From Alphaproteobacteria bacterium (lineage in GTDB: Bacteria > Pseudomonadota > Alphaproteobacteria > Rhizobiales > Hyphomicrobiaceae): a stretch of 40,754 bases of DNA. The stretch lies in the NCBI GenBank assembly GCA_022600345.1, contig JAHZKP010000095.1, positions 1-40,754 on the forward strand, given 5' to 3'. Shown here in pieces: positions 17,896-25,951 of the stretch (position 1 is the first letter of the stretch; each line of letters begins with the position of its first letter). Position numbers and translations under genes: made by a program. Below the pieces are notes generated by a model. It made no database searches, had not been told where the DNA came from, and was given only the letters and a program-made list of their open reading frames with translations.

Positions 17896-18924
17896 TCAAC
17901 CGCCGGTAACGCTCATGTGGCGGGCAACAGCGGGAGCCTGGCTTTTGCGGTCGATGACGAAGTCGTGGCCCTTTGGTTTACGGGTGATGGCTTCGTCGAT
18001 TGCAGCTTCAAGTGCGGCATCGTCCGAATACGCGCGAAGCGTCTGGCGCAGATCGGCTGCGTCGTCCTGGCCAAGGCACATGAACAAAGTACCCGTGCAC
18101 GTCAGACGCACGCGGTTACAGCTTTCGCAGAAGTTATGCGTCATCGGCGTGATGAAGCCGAGCCGGCCGCCGGTTTCGGCGATTTCGACATAACGCGCCG
18201 GGCCGCCGGATGAATAAGGGATATCCTTCAGGGTCCAACGCTCCGCCAGTTCACTGCGCACCTCAGACAGTGGCAGGTACTGGTCGGTTCGATCGCCCTC
18301 GATGTCGCCCATCGGCATTGTTTCGATCAAGGTCAGGTCGGCGCCGCGACCATGGGCAAAGCGGATCAGATCATCGATTTCCTCATCGTTGACACCTTTC
18401 AAGGCGACCGCGTTGACTTTGATTTTAAGGCCGGCGCGTTCTGCTGCCGCCATCCCATTCATGACGTTTTCAAGGTCGCCCCAGCGGGTGACCTGTTTGA
18501 ACTTCGTCGGGCTGAGGGTGTCGAGCGAAACGTTGATACGGCGAACGCCACAGGCATAAAGATCGTCGGCATACCGGTGCAAAAGACTGCCATTGGTGGT
18601 CAGCGTCAGCTCATCCAGGGTGCCTTCATCAAGCAGGCGGCCCAGCGACTTGAACAGCCACATCACGTTCTTGCGGACCAGCGGTTCGCCACCTGTAATG
18701 CGCAGCTTACGTACACCCTTGCGCACGAAGGCCGTGCAGACACGGTCCAGTTCCTCAAGCGTCAGCAGTTCCTTTTTGGGCAGGAATGTCATGTGCTCGG
18801 ACATGCAATAGACGCAGCGAAAATCGCAACGGTCGGTCACCGAGACCCTGAGATAGGAGACATGGCGACCAAACGGATCGATGATTGGAGCTGCATGCGC
18901 GGGCGTTCTTGAAAGCTCTGACAT
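17896..18924 (-). CDS. moaA: GTP 3',8-cyclase MoaA (molybdenum cofactor synthesis)
   Basis: A radical SAM enzyme that starts molybdopterin synthesis from GTP (with MoaC). At 342 residues from ATG 18924 it matches the family; AAGGA lies 6 nt upstream. The SAM cluster motif is C-x3-C-x2-C in [11 protein letters not shown]; the C-terminal second [4Fe-4S] ligands are in [13 protein letters not shown]; the product ends in the conserved Gly-Gly. Other conserved pieces are [11 protein letters not shown] and NVSLDTL. The location next to the formate dehydrogenase genes fits its role in supplying cofactor. Other moa genes are not present in the window. Confidence 0.96.
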   Translation of the reverse strand: MSELSRTPAHAAPIIDPFGRHVSYLRVSVTDRCDFRCVYCMSEHMTFLPKKELLTLEELDRVCTAFVRKGVRKLRITGGEPLVRKNVMWLFKSLGRLLDEGTLDELTLTTNGSLLHRYADDLYACGVRRINVSLDTLSPTKFKQVTRWGDLENVMNGMAAAERAGLKIKVNAVALKGVNDEEIDDLIRFAHGRGADLTLIETMPMGDIEGDRTDQYLPLSEVRSELAERWTLKDIPYSSGGPARYVEIAETGGRLGFITPMTHNFCESCNRVRLTCTGTLFMCLGQDDAADLRQTLRAYSDDAALEAAIDEAITRKPKGHDFVIDRKSQAPAVARHMSVTGG

Positions 18925-19404
18925 TCGTTTCCTTGAGCCAAGTTCTGGCGTTTCCTTGAGCCGAATTCTGGGAGTGATATTCGGGCGGCGTACCGCAATA
19001 GGGGACAGTTGGCCGCCGGTTGATCGGCGGGCTTGCAATGGCACGGCAGGCCGCGCCTCTGACACCTTCGTCACAGGCGCTGGCAGCGATTAGTATTGGC
19101 AGACTTTTTGGTTGGCAAGGCAAGTGCCGTCTTTGGTGCGTCGCAATACAGCTCAACCGCAAGATGCTGCATAATTTTGCAAAATCTCCTGATTCTTCGA
19201 GGATTCACAACGGGCGCTGCGTTGTATGCAATCTTGTTATTTTGCAGTGCAAGATCACTTTTTTCAATTGGGCGTTTTTGGGCGCTTCGTTACATTGAAG
19301 GTCTTGTGCTGCGACAATTTATTCGCCAACCTCACCGTCAGGCGAAGATTAAATTTTGCGAATGCCGTGAGCGGTAGGTCGCGAAGCCCGATTGGAGAGT
19401 TGCG
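18925..19404. promoter_or_regulatory. Divergent control region between moaA and the formate dehydrogenase cluster
   Basis: 480 bp with several features. At 18928-18950 and 18951-18973 is a 23-bp tandem near-repeat that duplicates the moaA ribosome binding sequence. At 19168-19181 is an imperfect palindrome of TGCA arms. At 19242-19252 is the perfect palindrome TTGCAGTGCAA, itself inside an ATCTTG/CAAGAT inverted repeat (19231-19236 and 19250-19255). These A/T-rich TTGCA-type sites are good operator candidates for the fdh promoter; the regulator is unknown. Confidence 0.4.
18928..18973. repeat. 23-bp tandem near-repeat in the moaA leader
   Basis: Two adjacent units (18928-18950 and 18951-18973) each begin TTTCCTTGAGCC on the plus strand. 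Read on the minus strand, each contains GGCTCAAGGAAA, so the ribosome-binding sequence exists twice, only the proximal one next to the moaA ATG. Confidence 0.6.
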
Positions 19405-20031
19405 GTGCGTTCTAGTCCCGGTACGGACGTCTCGGAGCCAGCATCAGGTCATATGATAGCCCCGGAGGATCAAATCCGGGCGCAGGTGTATCAGCTTATC
19501 GCGGCTCCTTTGTCAGCCCCGCCAAGCGGTGATCTGCTCAGTGCTTTCGCCGGCATTTCAGGAGACGACAGCGCACTTGGCAAAGCGATGAAGCAGTGCG
19601 CGACGGCAGCCGCGGCGGCGACGCCCGATGCGGAGGATGACGCATACCACGAGCTTTTCATCGGCATCGGTGCAGGGGTTCTGGTGCCATTCGGGTCATA
19701 TTATCTGACCGGATTCCTGCACGAGAAGCCCTTGGCGAAATTGCGCGCTGACATGGCTGAACTGGGCGTTGAAAAGGATCCTGACGTGAAGGAGCCTGAG
19801 GATCACATCGCCTCTGTATTGGAGTTGATGAGCGGCTTGATCGAGGGGCGGTTTGGAGCGCCTGTCGGTCTTGATCGCCAGCAAGCCTTCTTCAAGACCC
19901 ACGTCGGGTCTTGGGCGGGACATTTTTTCGAAGACCTTTCCAAGACCCAACAGTCTGCATTTTACGCAGCGGTCGGCACCCTTGGTGTCCGGTTTATCGA
20001 AATCGAGAACGAAAGTTTTGAGTACGCTTGA
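19405..20031 (+). CDS. TorD/DmsD-family molybdoenzyme chaperone
   Basis: A 208-residue cytoplasmic chaperone of the TorD type, expected to hold the FdhA apo-protein for cofactor loading before Tat export. The all-helical family pattern is present: the YHELFIGIGAGVLVPFGSYY block (about residues 74-93) with the Y/F-x-x-L-F core, and the EPEDHIASVLELM block (about 132-144) that is diagnostic (E-P-x-D-H). Start is GTG 19405 with GGAGAG upstream; ATG 19453 would shorten it by 16 residues. It heads the formate dehydrogenase operon, 64 nt before the Tat-signal micro-protein. Confidence 0.9.
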   Translation: MRSSPGTDVSEPASGHMIAPEDQIRAQVYQLIAAPLSAPPSGDLLSAFAGISGDDSALGKAMKQCATAAAAATPDAEDDAYHELFIGIGAGVLVPFGSYYLTGFLHEKPLAKLRADMAELGVEKDPDVKEPEDHIASVLELMSGLIEGRFGAPVGLDRQQAFFKTHVGSWAGHFFEDLSKTQQSAFYAAVGTLGVRFIEIENESFEYA

Positions 20032-20044
20032 GGCAAAGAACAGA

Positions 20045-20074
20045 ATCCCCCCGCGCGAGGCAGCCCGGGGGGAT
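20045..20074 (+). promoter_or_regulatory. GC-rich hairpin between the chaperone gene and the Tat micro-gene
   Basis: ATCCCCCC (20045-20052) pairs with GGGGGGAT (20067-20074) around a 14-base loop. No T-run follows, so it is not a typical terminator. It stands about 10 nt before the AAGGAGGAAGG ribosome binding site and could stabilise mRNA or separate expression levels of chaperone and enzyme. Confidence 0.5.
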
Positions 20075-20095
20075 CTGAAACAAGGAGGAAGGCGA

Positions 20096-20296
20096 ATGAA
20101 GGGTAAGAAATCAGACGCCCAGACAGACCGGCGGGGGTTTTTGAAACTTGCCGGTACAGGCGTCGTTGGCGGCGGAGCTGTTGCTGCAGCTAGCGTCGTT
20201 CCGGCCGTTGCGGCAGCGCCCGAACCGGAAAAGACGGACGGCTACCAGGAAACGGAACACGTTCGCCGCTACTACGAGCTAGCGAAGTTCATGTAA
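20096..20296 (+). CDS. Formate dehydrogenase region Tat-signal small protein
   Basis: A 66-residue protein with a near-complete twin-arginine signal: DRRGFLKLAG at residues 11-20, followed by the hydrophobic TGVVGGGAVAAASVVPAVAAA. Only about 25 residues remain after cleavage, ending YQETEHVRRYYELAKFM. This matches the known short family found next to FDH3-type formate dehydrogenases. ATG 20096 has the strong site AAGGAGGAAGG. The mature peptide is acidic then basic, and may be exported alone or with the FdhA complex; its function is not established. Confidence 0.9.
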   Translation: MKGKKSDAQTDRRGFLKLAGTGVVGGGAVAAASVVPAVAAAPEPEKTDGYQETEHVRRYYELAKFM

Positions 20297-20387
20297 CCGG
20301 AGACGCGCATGGGCGCTGCGCCAACCGCCGGAAATCGGCGGACACCACGGCCAAGCCCCAAAAAGCGCTCAAGAGGAAACACAACCA

Positions 20388-23354
20388 ATGCTCAAGAAAA
20401 AGTCCAAAGGCATAGCGCCTCGTGGCCATCTGGCGACAGCGCTGTCGGAAAGGCCATCTGCGGGTGTGGTCGACCGACGTCAATTTCTACGCAACTCCGG
20501 TCTAGCCGCCGGGGGCATCGCAGCCGCTACCGCGCTGGCGCCCGGCCGCGTGCAAAAAGCACATGCAGCGGCCGGCAAGGCTGGCGGCAAAGTCGAGCTG
20601 AAGAAGTCGGTTTGTACGCACTGTTCGGTTGGCTGCACGGTGATGGCTGAAGTCTCGAACGGCGTCTGGGTCGGCCAGGAGCCGGGCTGGGAAAGCCCGT
20701 TTAACCTAGGTGCGCACTGCGCCAAGGGCGCGGCTGTCCGCGAGCACGCGCACGGTGCGCGGCGACTGAAGCACCCAATGAAGCTGGTCGACGGCAAATG
20801 GAAGCGGATTTCGTGGGACGACGCGATCAACGAAATCGGCGACAAGATGCTGAAGATCCGCGAAGAATCGGGTCCTGACTCGGTTTACTGGCTGGGCTCG
20901 GCGAAGTGGAACAACGAGCAGGCGTATCTGGGTCGCAAGTTCGCTGCCTTCTGGGGCACCAACAACATCGACCATCAGGCGCGCATTTGTCACTCAACCA
21001 CGGTTGCGGGTGTTGCAAACACCTGGGGCTACGGTGCGATGACGAATTCGTACAACGATATCCTGAAGTCGAAAGCGATCTTCCTGATCGGCGGCAACCC
21101 AGCCGAAGCCCACCCGGTTTCGTTGCAGCATATCCTGAAGGCGAAAGAGCAAAACAACGCTCCGCTGATCGTTTGCGATCCGCGCTTCACGCGGACAGCC
21201 GCCAAGGCCAGCGAGTACGTTCGCTTCCGGCCCGGCACAGACGTCGCCTTGATCTGGGGCATCCTCTACCACGTCTTTGAGAACGGATGGGAAGACAAGG
21301 AATTCATCCGCAAGCGCGTTTGGGGCATGGACCTGATCCGCGAAGAGGTGAAGAAGTGGACACCTGACGAAGTCAAACGCGTAACCGGTGTACCAGGCTC
21401 GCAAATGAAGCGCGTTGCCTACACGCTGGCCACCAACAAGCCAGGCACCGTGATCTGGTGCATGGGTGGTACGCAGCACACCAACGGTAACGACAACACC
21501 CGCGCGTACTGCGTCTTGCAGTTGGCACTGGGCAACATGGGCACCGCCGGCGGCGGCACCAACATCTTCCGTGGCCACGACAACGTTCAAGGTGCGACCG
21601 ACCTTGGCGTGCTGATGGATACGCTGCCTGGATACTACGGCTTGTCGAAAGGCGCCTGGAAGCACTGGGCGCGTGTTTGGGATGTCGACCACAAATGGTT
21701 GTCAGACCGCTTCGCCACGATGCCCGGCAAGGGTAAGAACGGCGGCGACCTGGCGATGATGAACGAAAAGGGCATCCCGGTTTCGCGCTGGTTCGATGGC
21801 GTCCTGGAAGCCAAAGAGAACGTCGGGCAGCCAGACAACACGCGGGCCATGGTGTTCTGGGGGCATGCGCCCAACTCGCAGACCCGCGGCCCCGACCAGA
21901 AGAAGGCAATGGAGAAACTCGACCTGTTGGTCGTGATCGACCCATTCCCGACCGTTTCGGCGGTGATGCACGATCGCAAAGACGGCTGCTATCTGCTTCC
22001 GACGACGACTCAGTTTGAGACGTCTGGTTCGGTGACGGCATCCAACCGATCGCTGCAATGGCGTGAAAAAGTGTTCGACCCGCTGTTCGAAGCCAAGGTC
22101 GATCATGAAATCATGTATCTGTTGGCCAAGAAGTTCGGCTTCGAAAAGGAGTTCTTCAAGAACATCGAGGTGAAGGGTAGCGAACCTGTCGTCGAAGACA
22201 TCTTGCGCGAACTCAACAAGGGCATGTGGACGATTGGCTACACCGGACAGAGCCCGGAACGCCTCAAGAAGCACATGGCCAACCAGTCGACGTTCGACAG
22301 GATCACGTTGAAGGCCAATGGCGGTCCGTGCGACGGCGAGTACTACGGGCTACCCTGGCCATCCTGGGGCACGGCCGAAATGGGTCACCCGGGCACGCCG
22401 AACCTTTACGACACCTCGAAACCCGTCGCGGACGGCGGCCTTTGCTTCCGTGCTAGGTTTGGTGTTCAGGCGCCTGCCAAGTATGCGAAGGGCGACCCGG
22501 ATGCCGACAACCTTCTGGCGGTCGAATCCTATCCGGAAGGCTCCGAGATCAAGGACGGTTACCCGGAGATCACCTATGCCATGCTCGACAAACTGGGCTG
22601 GGCTGGGGATCTAACGGCTGAAGAGAAGGCTTCGATTGAGAAAGTCGCGGGCAGCTCGGATCCAGCCAAGATGGGTAAAGTCAACTGGAAGGTCGACCTT
22701 TCCGGCGGACTTCAGCGCGTCGCCATCAAGCACGGGCTGGCCCCGTTCGGAAACGCCAAGGCCCGTGCGGTCGTGTGGACGTTCCCCGATCCGGTGCCGC
22801 TGCACCGCGAGCCGCTTTACACGCCAGAACCGGAATTGGCTGGAAAGTATCCGACCTTTAGCGACCGCAGGCTGCACCGTCTGCCGGTGCTGTATGAGAC
22901 AATCCAGAAAAAGGGCATCGAAGAGAAGGTTTCGGAAAACTATCCGATCGTTCTCACCTCGGGCCGGCTTGTCGAATACGAGGGCGGCGGCGACGAGACC
23001 CGTTCCAACCCATGGCTTGCTGAGCTTCAGCAAAACATGTTCGTGGAGATCAATCCCCACGATGCCAACGACATGGGCATCAAGGACGGACAGATGGTCT
23101 GGGTCGAGGGTCCTGAAAAGGGCAAGGTCAAGGTCATGGCCATGCTGACGGAGCGTGTCGGACACGGCGTGGCGTTCATGCCATTCCACTTCGGCGGCAT
23201 GTTCCAGGGTAAGGATCTTCGCTCGAAGTATCCCGAAGGCTCCGACCCTTACGTTCTGGGTGAAGCAACCAACACGGCGCAAACCTACGGATATGACTCT
23301 GTGACCCAAATGCAGGAATCGAAAACGACGCTCTGCAAGATCTGGAGGGCCTAA
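20388..23354 (+). CDS. fdhA: Formate dehydrogenase catalytic (alpha) subunit, Tat-exported, Mo-bisMGD
   Basis: Oxidises formate to CO2 on the periplasmic side of the membrane. The 988 residues are close to E. coli FdnG (1015). Tat signal: DRRQFL at residues 29-34, hydrophobic stretch to about 60. [4Fe-4S] ligands: Cys76, Cys79, Cys83 and Cys111. The metal-ligand position is Cys201 followed by His202 (ARICHST); it is encoded TGT, so no selenocysteine is used. Also seen are molybdopterin-fold motifs GGNPAEAHP and the C-terminal dinucleotide-binding domain with NPHDANDMGI and VEGPEKGKVKV. ATG 20388 has AGAGGAAA upstream. The stop codon is 3 nt before fdhB. Cys instead of Sec fits the FDH3 type. 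Confidence 0.96.
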   Translation: MLKKKSKGIAPRGHLATALSERPSAGVVDRRQFLRNSGLAAGGIAAATALAPGRVQKAHAAAGKAGGKVELKKSVCTHCSVGCTVMAEVSNGVWVGQEPGWESPFNLGAHCAKGAAVREHAHGARRLKHPMKLVDGKWKRISWDDAINEIGDKMLKIREESGPDSVYWLGSAKWNNEQAYLGRKFAAFWGTNNIDHQARICHSTTVAGVANTWGYGAMTNSYNDILKSKAIFLIGGNPAEAHPVSLQHILKAKEQNNAPLIVCDPRFTRTAAKASEYVRFRPGTDVALIWGILYHVFENGWEDKEFIRKRVWGMDLIREEVKKWTPDEVKRVTGVPGSQMKRVAYTLATNKPGTVIWCMGGTQHTNGNDNTRAYCVLQLALGNMGTAGGGTNIFRGHDNVQGATDLGVLMDTLPGYYGLSKGAWKHWARVWDVDHKWLSDRFATMPGKGKNGGDLAMMNEKGIPVSRWFDGVLEAKENVGQPDNTRAMVFWGHAPNSQTRGPDQKKAMEKLDLLVVIDPFPTVSAVMHDRKDGCYLLPTTTQFETSGSVTASNRSLQWREKVFDPLFEAKVDHEIMYLLAKKFGFEKEFFKNIEVKGSEPVVEDILRELNKGMWTIGYTGQSPERLKKHMANQSTFDRITLKANGGPCDGEYYGLPWPSWGTAEMGHPGTPNLYDTSKPVADGGLCFRARFGVQAPAKYAKGDPDADNLLAVESYPEGSEIKDGYPEITYAMLDKLGWAGDLTAEEKASIEKVAGSSDPAKMGKVNWKVDLSGGLQRVAIKHGLAPFGNAKARAVVWTFPDPVPLHREPLYTPEPELAGKYPTFSDRRLHRLPVLYETIQKKGIEEKVSENYPIVLTSGRLVEYEGGGDETRSNPWLAELQQNMFVEINPHDANDMGIKDGQMVWVEGPEKGKVKVMAMLTERVGHGVAFMPFHFGGMFQGKDLRSKYPEGSDPYVLGEATNTAQTYGYDSVTQMQESKTTLCKIWRA

Positions 23355-23357
23355 ATC

Positions 23358-23951
23358 ATGGCACGCATGAAGTTTCTGTGTGACGCCGAGCGCTGTATCG
23401 AGTGCAACGCCTGCGTAACCGCCTGTAAGAACGAACACGAGGTGCCCTGGGGTGTGAACCGCAGGCGCGTTGTGACCATCAACGACGGCTCCCCGGGCGA
23501 ACGTTCGATCTCGGTGGCCTGCATGCACTGTTCAGATGCGCCTTGCATGGCTGTCTGCCCGGTGGACTGCTTCTACCAGACCGAAGATGGCGTCGTGTTG
23601 CACAACAAGGACCTGTGCATCGGTTGCGGCTACTGCTTCTACGCCTGCCCATTCGGCGCACCGCAGTATCCGCAGGCTTCCAACTTCGGCTCGCGCGGCA
23701 AGATGGACAAGTGCACCTTCTGCGCCGGTGGTCCGGAAGAAAACCACGCCGATGCGGAGTTCTCCAAATACGGCCGCAACCGTCTTGCTGAAGGCAAGTT
23801 GCCGCTGTGCGCGGAGATGTGCGCGACCAAGGCATTGCTGGCCGGTGACGGGGATCAGGTCTCCGACATCTACCGCGAGCGTGTCGTTGCACGCGGCTTT
23901 GGCAGCGGCGCCTGGGGCTGGGGCAAAGCCTACCCAGGCCAGGCGGGCTGA
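23358..23951 (+). CDS. fdhB: Formate dehydrogenase iron-sulfur (beta) subunit
   Basis: A 197-residue ferredoxin-type electron-transfer subunit carrying four [4Fe-4S] clusters from FdhA to the cytochrome b. Cys sets: C13-x2-C16-x2-C19-x3-C23; CMHCSDAPCMAVCP; CIGCGYCFYACP; and KCTFC paired with a later LCAEMC. It is about 100 residues shorter than E. coli FdnH and has no C-terminal transmembrane helix, so anchoring must rely on FdhC. It is read 3 nt after fdhA, with GGAGGG upstream. No signal peptide of its own: it is probably co-exported with FdhA. Confidence 0.95.
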   Translation: MARMKFLCDAERCIECNACVTACKNEHEVPWGVNRRRVVTINDGSPGERSISVACMHCSDAPCMAVCPVDCFYQTEDGVVLHNKDLCIGCGYCFYACPFGAPQYPQASNFGSRGKMDKCTFCAGGPEENHADAEFSKYGRNRLAEGKLPLCAEMCATKALLAGDGDQVSDIYRERVVARGFGSGAWGWGKAYPGQAG

Positions 23952-23991
23952 TCGGGCTGCGCCCGGTGCTTCAAGAATTTTACCAAACCCG

Positions 23992-24018
23992 ACAGGGCGG
24001 CATTCGCCGCCCTGTTTT
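23992..24018 (+). terminator. Rho-independent terminator after fdhB
   Basis: A perfect 10-bp stem (23992-24001 with 24006-24015), a 4-base loop and four T. It follows the fdhB stop by about 40 nt and separates fdhAB from the lipoprotein genes, so the downstream genes probably have their own promoter or depend on readthrough. Confidence 0.85.
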
Positions 24019-24087
24019 GTCAGTGCCACGAAGTGTAAGGTTGACATACGAAGACGACGGCGCGCTACCGTATGGAGATCCCGACGC

Positions 24088-24288
24088 ATGAGAACCGATG
24101 CCGCCTTGAAACTCGCCGCTGCACTCCTGATCGTTGGAGGCTTGTCGGCCTGCCAGGACCCCGACGTGGTCGGACCGTTCAAGCCAAAGCACAAATCGGG
24201 GGGCTACACCGTTAAGAAGGAAAAGAAACATAGCGAAAAAGACCGCGAGGCCAAGCGCGCGCGGGCGCTGCTTAAAGCCGGCCGCTAG
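24088..24288 (+). CDS. Small lipoprotein, first of a tandem pair
   Basis: A 66-residue protein with a lipoprotein signal: hydrophobic LKLAAALLIVGG followed by the lipobox LSAC, Cys22 being the acylated residue. The mature part is strongly basic (KKEKKHSEKDREAKRARALL). ATG 24088 has TGGAGATC upstream, and the same leader pattern precedes the second copy at 24394. It sits between fdhB and fdhC. It shares G-x-Y-T-x-K-K-x2-K-x-S-x3-R-E with the 24394 product. No known family; perhaps an outer- or inner-membrane-tethered helper of the formate dehydrogenase. Function unknown. Confidence 0.8.
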   Translation: MRTDAALKLAAALLIVGGLSACQDPDVVGPFKPKHKSGGYTVKKEKKHSEKDREAKRARALLKAGR

Positions 24289-24393
24289 TAACCCTGCCAT
24301 CCGACTACGGGCGTTGGTTGCGGGCCGCTCTGGCCAGACCGACGGCGCTTTTCAAATTCCAAAGCTCCCGCCACCGACTGGAGATCTCGACAT

Positions 24394-24588
24394 ATGACAA
24401 AATACAATGCCTTGCGGTTTGCCTTGATAGCGGCTTTGGCAACTGGATTAGCGGGTTGCCGGGAGTCTGAACAGGGCCGGCCGTTGGAGCACACGCCCGG
24501 GGTCTACACCGGAAAGAAAGATCAGAAATTGAGTGATGAACAACGCGAAGCCCTGCGGCAACGCTCGCGCTACCAGGGCAACTACTAG
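24394..24588 (+). CDS. Small lipoprotein, second of a tandem pair
   Basis: A 64-residue protein with signal MTKYNALRFALIAALATG and lipobox LAGC (Cys22). The mature part is short and hydrophilic, containing GVYTGKKDQKLSDEQREAL. It aligns with the 24088 product over the mature half, and both ribosome-binding leaders (TGGAGATC-type) match, so the pair is a tandem duplication that has diverged. It is followed by about 215 bp before fdhC. No enzymatic motif. Role in formate dehydrogenase assembly or anchoring is an inference from position only. Confidence 0.8.
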   Translation: MTKYNALRFALIAALATGLAGCRESEQGRPLEHTPGVYTGKKDQKLSDEQREALRQRSRYQGNY

Positions 24589-24803
24589 TGTGATGAGCCA
24601 GGAATTCGCATATCGGTATCCGCATCCTCGGAGCGAAGTCCTGTCTTTGAAAACACACGAGCAACATCATGATTCTAGTGAGGTTTACGGATCAAAAGTT
24701 CGTTTCACCGCGTGCTTCCAGTTAAACAACGAACGTCTGATCCACCTCGCTAGACGGTTTGCAAATTAATACCCGAGCCGGAACGCCCGGAGAGGAGTAA
24801 GAA

Positions 24804-25943
24804 ATGACGAAGTGCTGGATGACATCGTTTGGAGCCAATGCCTGGGCGGGCCTTTTGAGTGCGCTGCTGGCGGTCTTTATCTTCGTTGCCTTGGGCGCGG
24901 GGACGGTCGAAGCGCAAAACGTCAGGCCTCCGGACAACGCAGTCACGTCGGGTGGGCCGCCACAAATCGTGCCCGAGCGCGGTGGCAACTACGATATCGA
25001 TCTGTGGGGCGATCTTCGCAGGGGTGCCAAGGGTTCGGTCTCGATCCCCGACAAGAAAGCCGGCGTGCTGGTCGATTCTTCGGGTGAGGAATTCCGCGCT
25101 TTGCGGAACGGCCCGTTGGCGACTTACGGTATCTATGCTGTTTTGGGGATTATCGGCGCGCTGGCGTTATTCTTTCTCATTCGCGGCAGGGTTCGCGTCC
25201 AGCACGGAATGTCGGGCGTCACCATTCAGCGGTTCACCGACTTTGAGCGTATCGGCCACTGGCTTCTTGCGACGTCGTTTATCATCCTCGCGCTCACCGG
25301 CCTCAACACGCTGTACGGCCAATACGCGCTGTTACCGGTGATTGGTAAGGAGGCCTTCGCTTCGCTCAGTCTCCTAGCCAAATGGCTGCACAATTACGTT
25401 GCGTTCGCCTTCATGGTCGGGCTGGCCATGACGTTTGTGATGTGGGTCTGGTATAACTTCCCGCATCCTCGCGACCTCATCTGGTTCCTCAAAGGTGGTG
25501 GCATTTTGGGCGGCGCGCACCCTGAAGCCAAGAAATTCAACGGTGGCCAGAAAATCCTGTTCTGGCTGGTGATGCTTGGCGGATTGTCGCTCAGCTTATC
25601 TGGGCTGCAACTGCTGATGCCCTATGAATTCTCGTTCTTCGGTAAAACATTCGGCCTACTCAACGTGTTCGGATTTGGTTTGGAGACCAATCTGACGGCC
25701 AATCAGGAGCAGCAGTATGCGCTGCTGTGGCACAGCATGATGGCGATGTTCCTGACGTGCGTGATCATCGCTCACATCTACATCGGATCGGTGGGCATGG
25801 AAGGCGCGTTCGATGCGATGGGGTCAGGCGAAGTTGATGTCAACTGGGCCAAGGAGCACCACAGCCTATGGGCCGAAGAAGAACTGAGCCATAAGGGTGG
25901 TGTTGAGGATAGCGGATCGGCACGGCCGACGCCGGCGGAATAG
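24804..25943 (+). CDS. fdhC: Formate dehydrogenase cytochrome b (gamma) subunit
   Basis: The membrane anchor that takes electrons from FdhB through b-hemes to quinone. 379 residues, longer than E. coli FdnI (217), which is usual for FDH3-type gamma subunits with an N-terminal periplasmic extension. A signal peptide (about residues 12-38, ending TVEAQN) is followed by about 70 residues and a helix (about 112-128), then the classical four-helix core beginning VTIQRFTDFERIGHWLLATSF, with His ligands in IGHW, LHNYVAF, LLWHSM and IAHIYIG. ATG 24804 has GGAGAGGAGTAAG upstream. It is 8 nt before the WD40/cytochrome gene, an operon. Confidence 0.94.
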   Translation: MTKCWMTSFGANAWAGLLSALLAVFIFVALGAGTVEAQNVRPPDNAVTSGGPPQIVPERGGNYDIDLWGDLRRGAKGSVSIPDKKAGVLVDSSGEEFRALRNGPLATYGIYAVLGIIGALALFFLIRGRVRVQHGMSGVTIQRFTDFERIGHWLLATSFIILALTGLNTLYGQYALLPVIGKEAFASLSLLAKWLHNYVAFAFMVGLAMTFVMWVWYNFPHPRDLIWFLKGGGILGGAHPEAKKFNGGQKILFWLVMLGGLSLSLSGLQLLMPYEFSFFGKTFGLLNVFGFGLETNLTANQEQQYALLWHSMMAMFLTCVIIAHIYIGSVGMEGAFDAMGSGEVDVNWAKEHHSLWAEEELSHKGGVEDSGSARPTPAE

Positions 25944-25951
25944 GCCGCAGC

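Noticed and set aside
20985-20995. Selenocysteine at the catalytic position of FdhA
   Set aside because: The codon is TGT (Cys201), and no in-frame TGA occurs, so this is the Cys type.
22611-23528. Minus-strand 305-codon frame over fdhA and fdhB
   Set aside because: Long only because GC-rich codons leave the antisense open; no ribosome binding site, and it spans two certain genes.
24669-24725. Eighteen-codon leader peptide upstream of fdhC
   Set aside because: No ribosome binding site and no attenuator hairpin follows.
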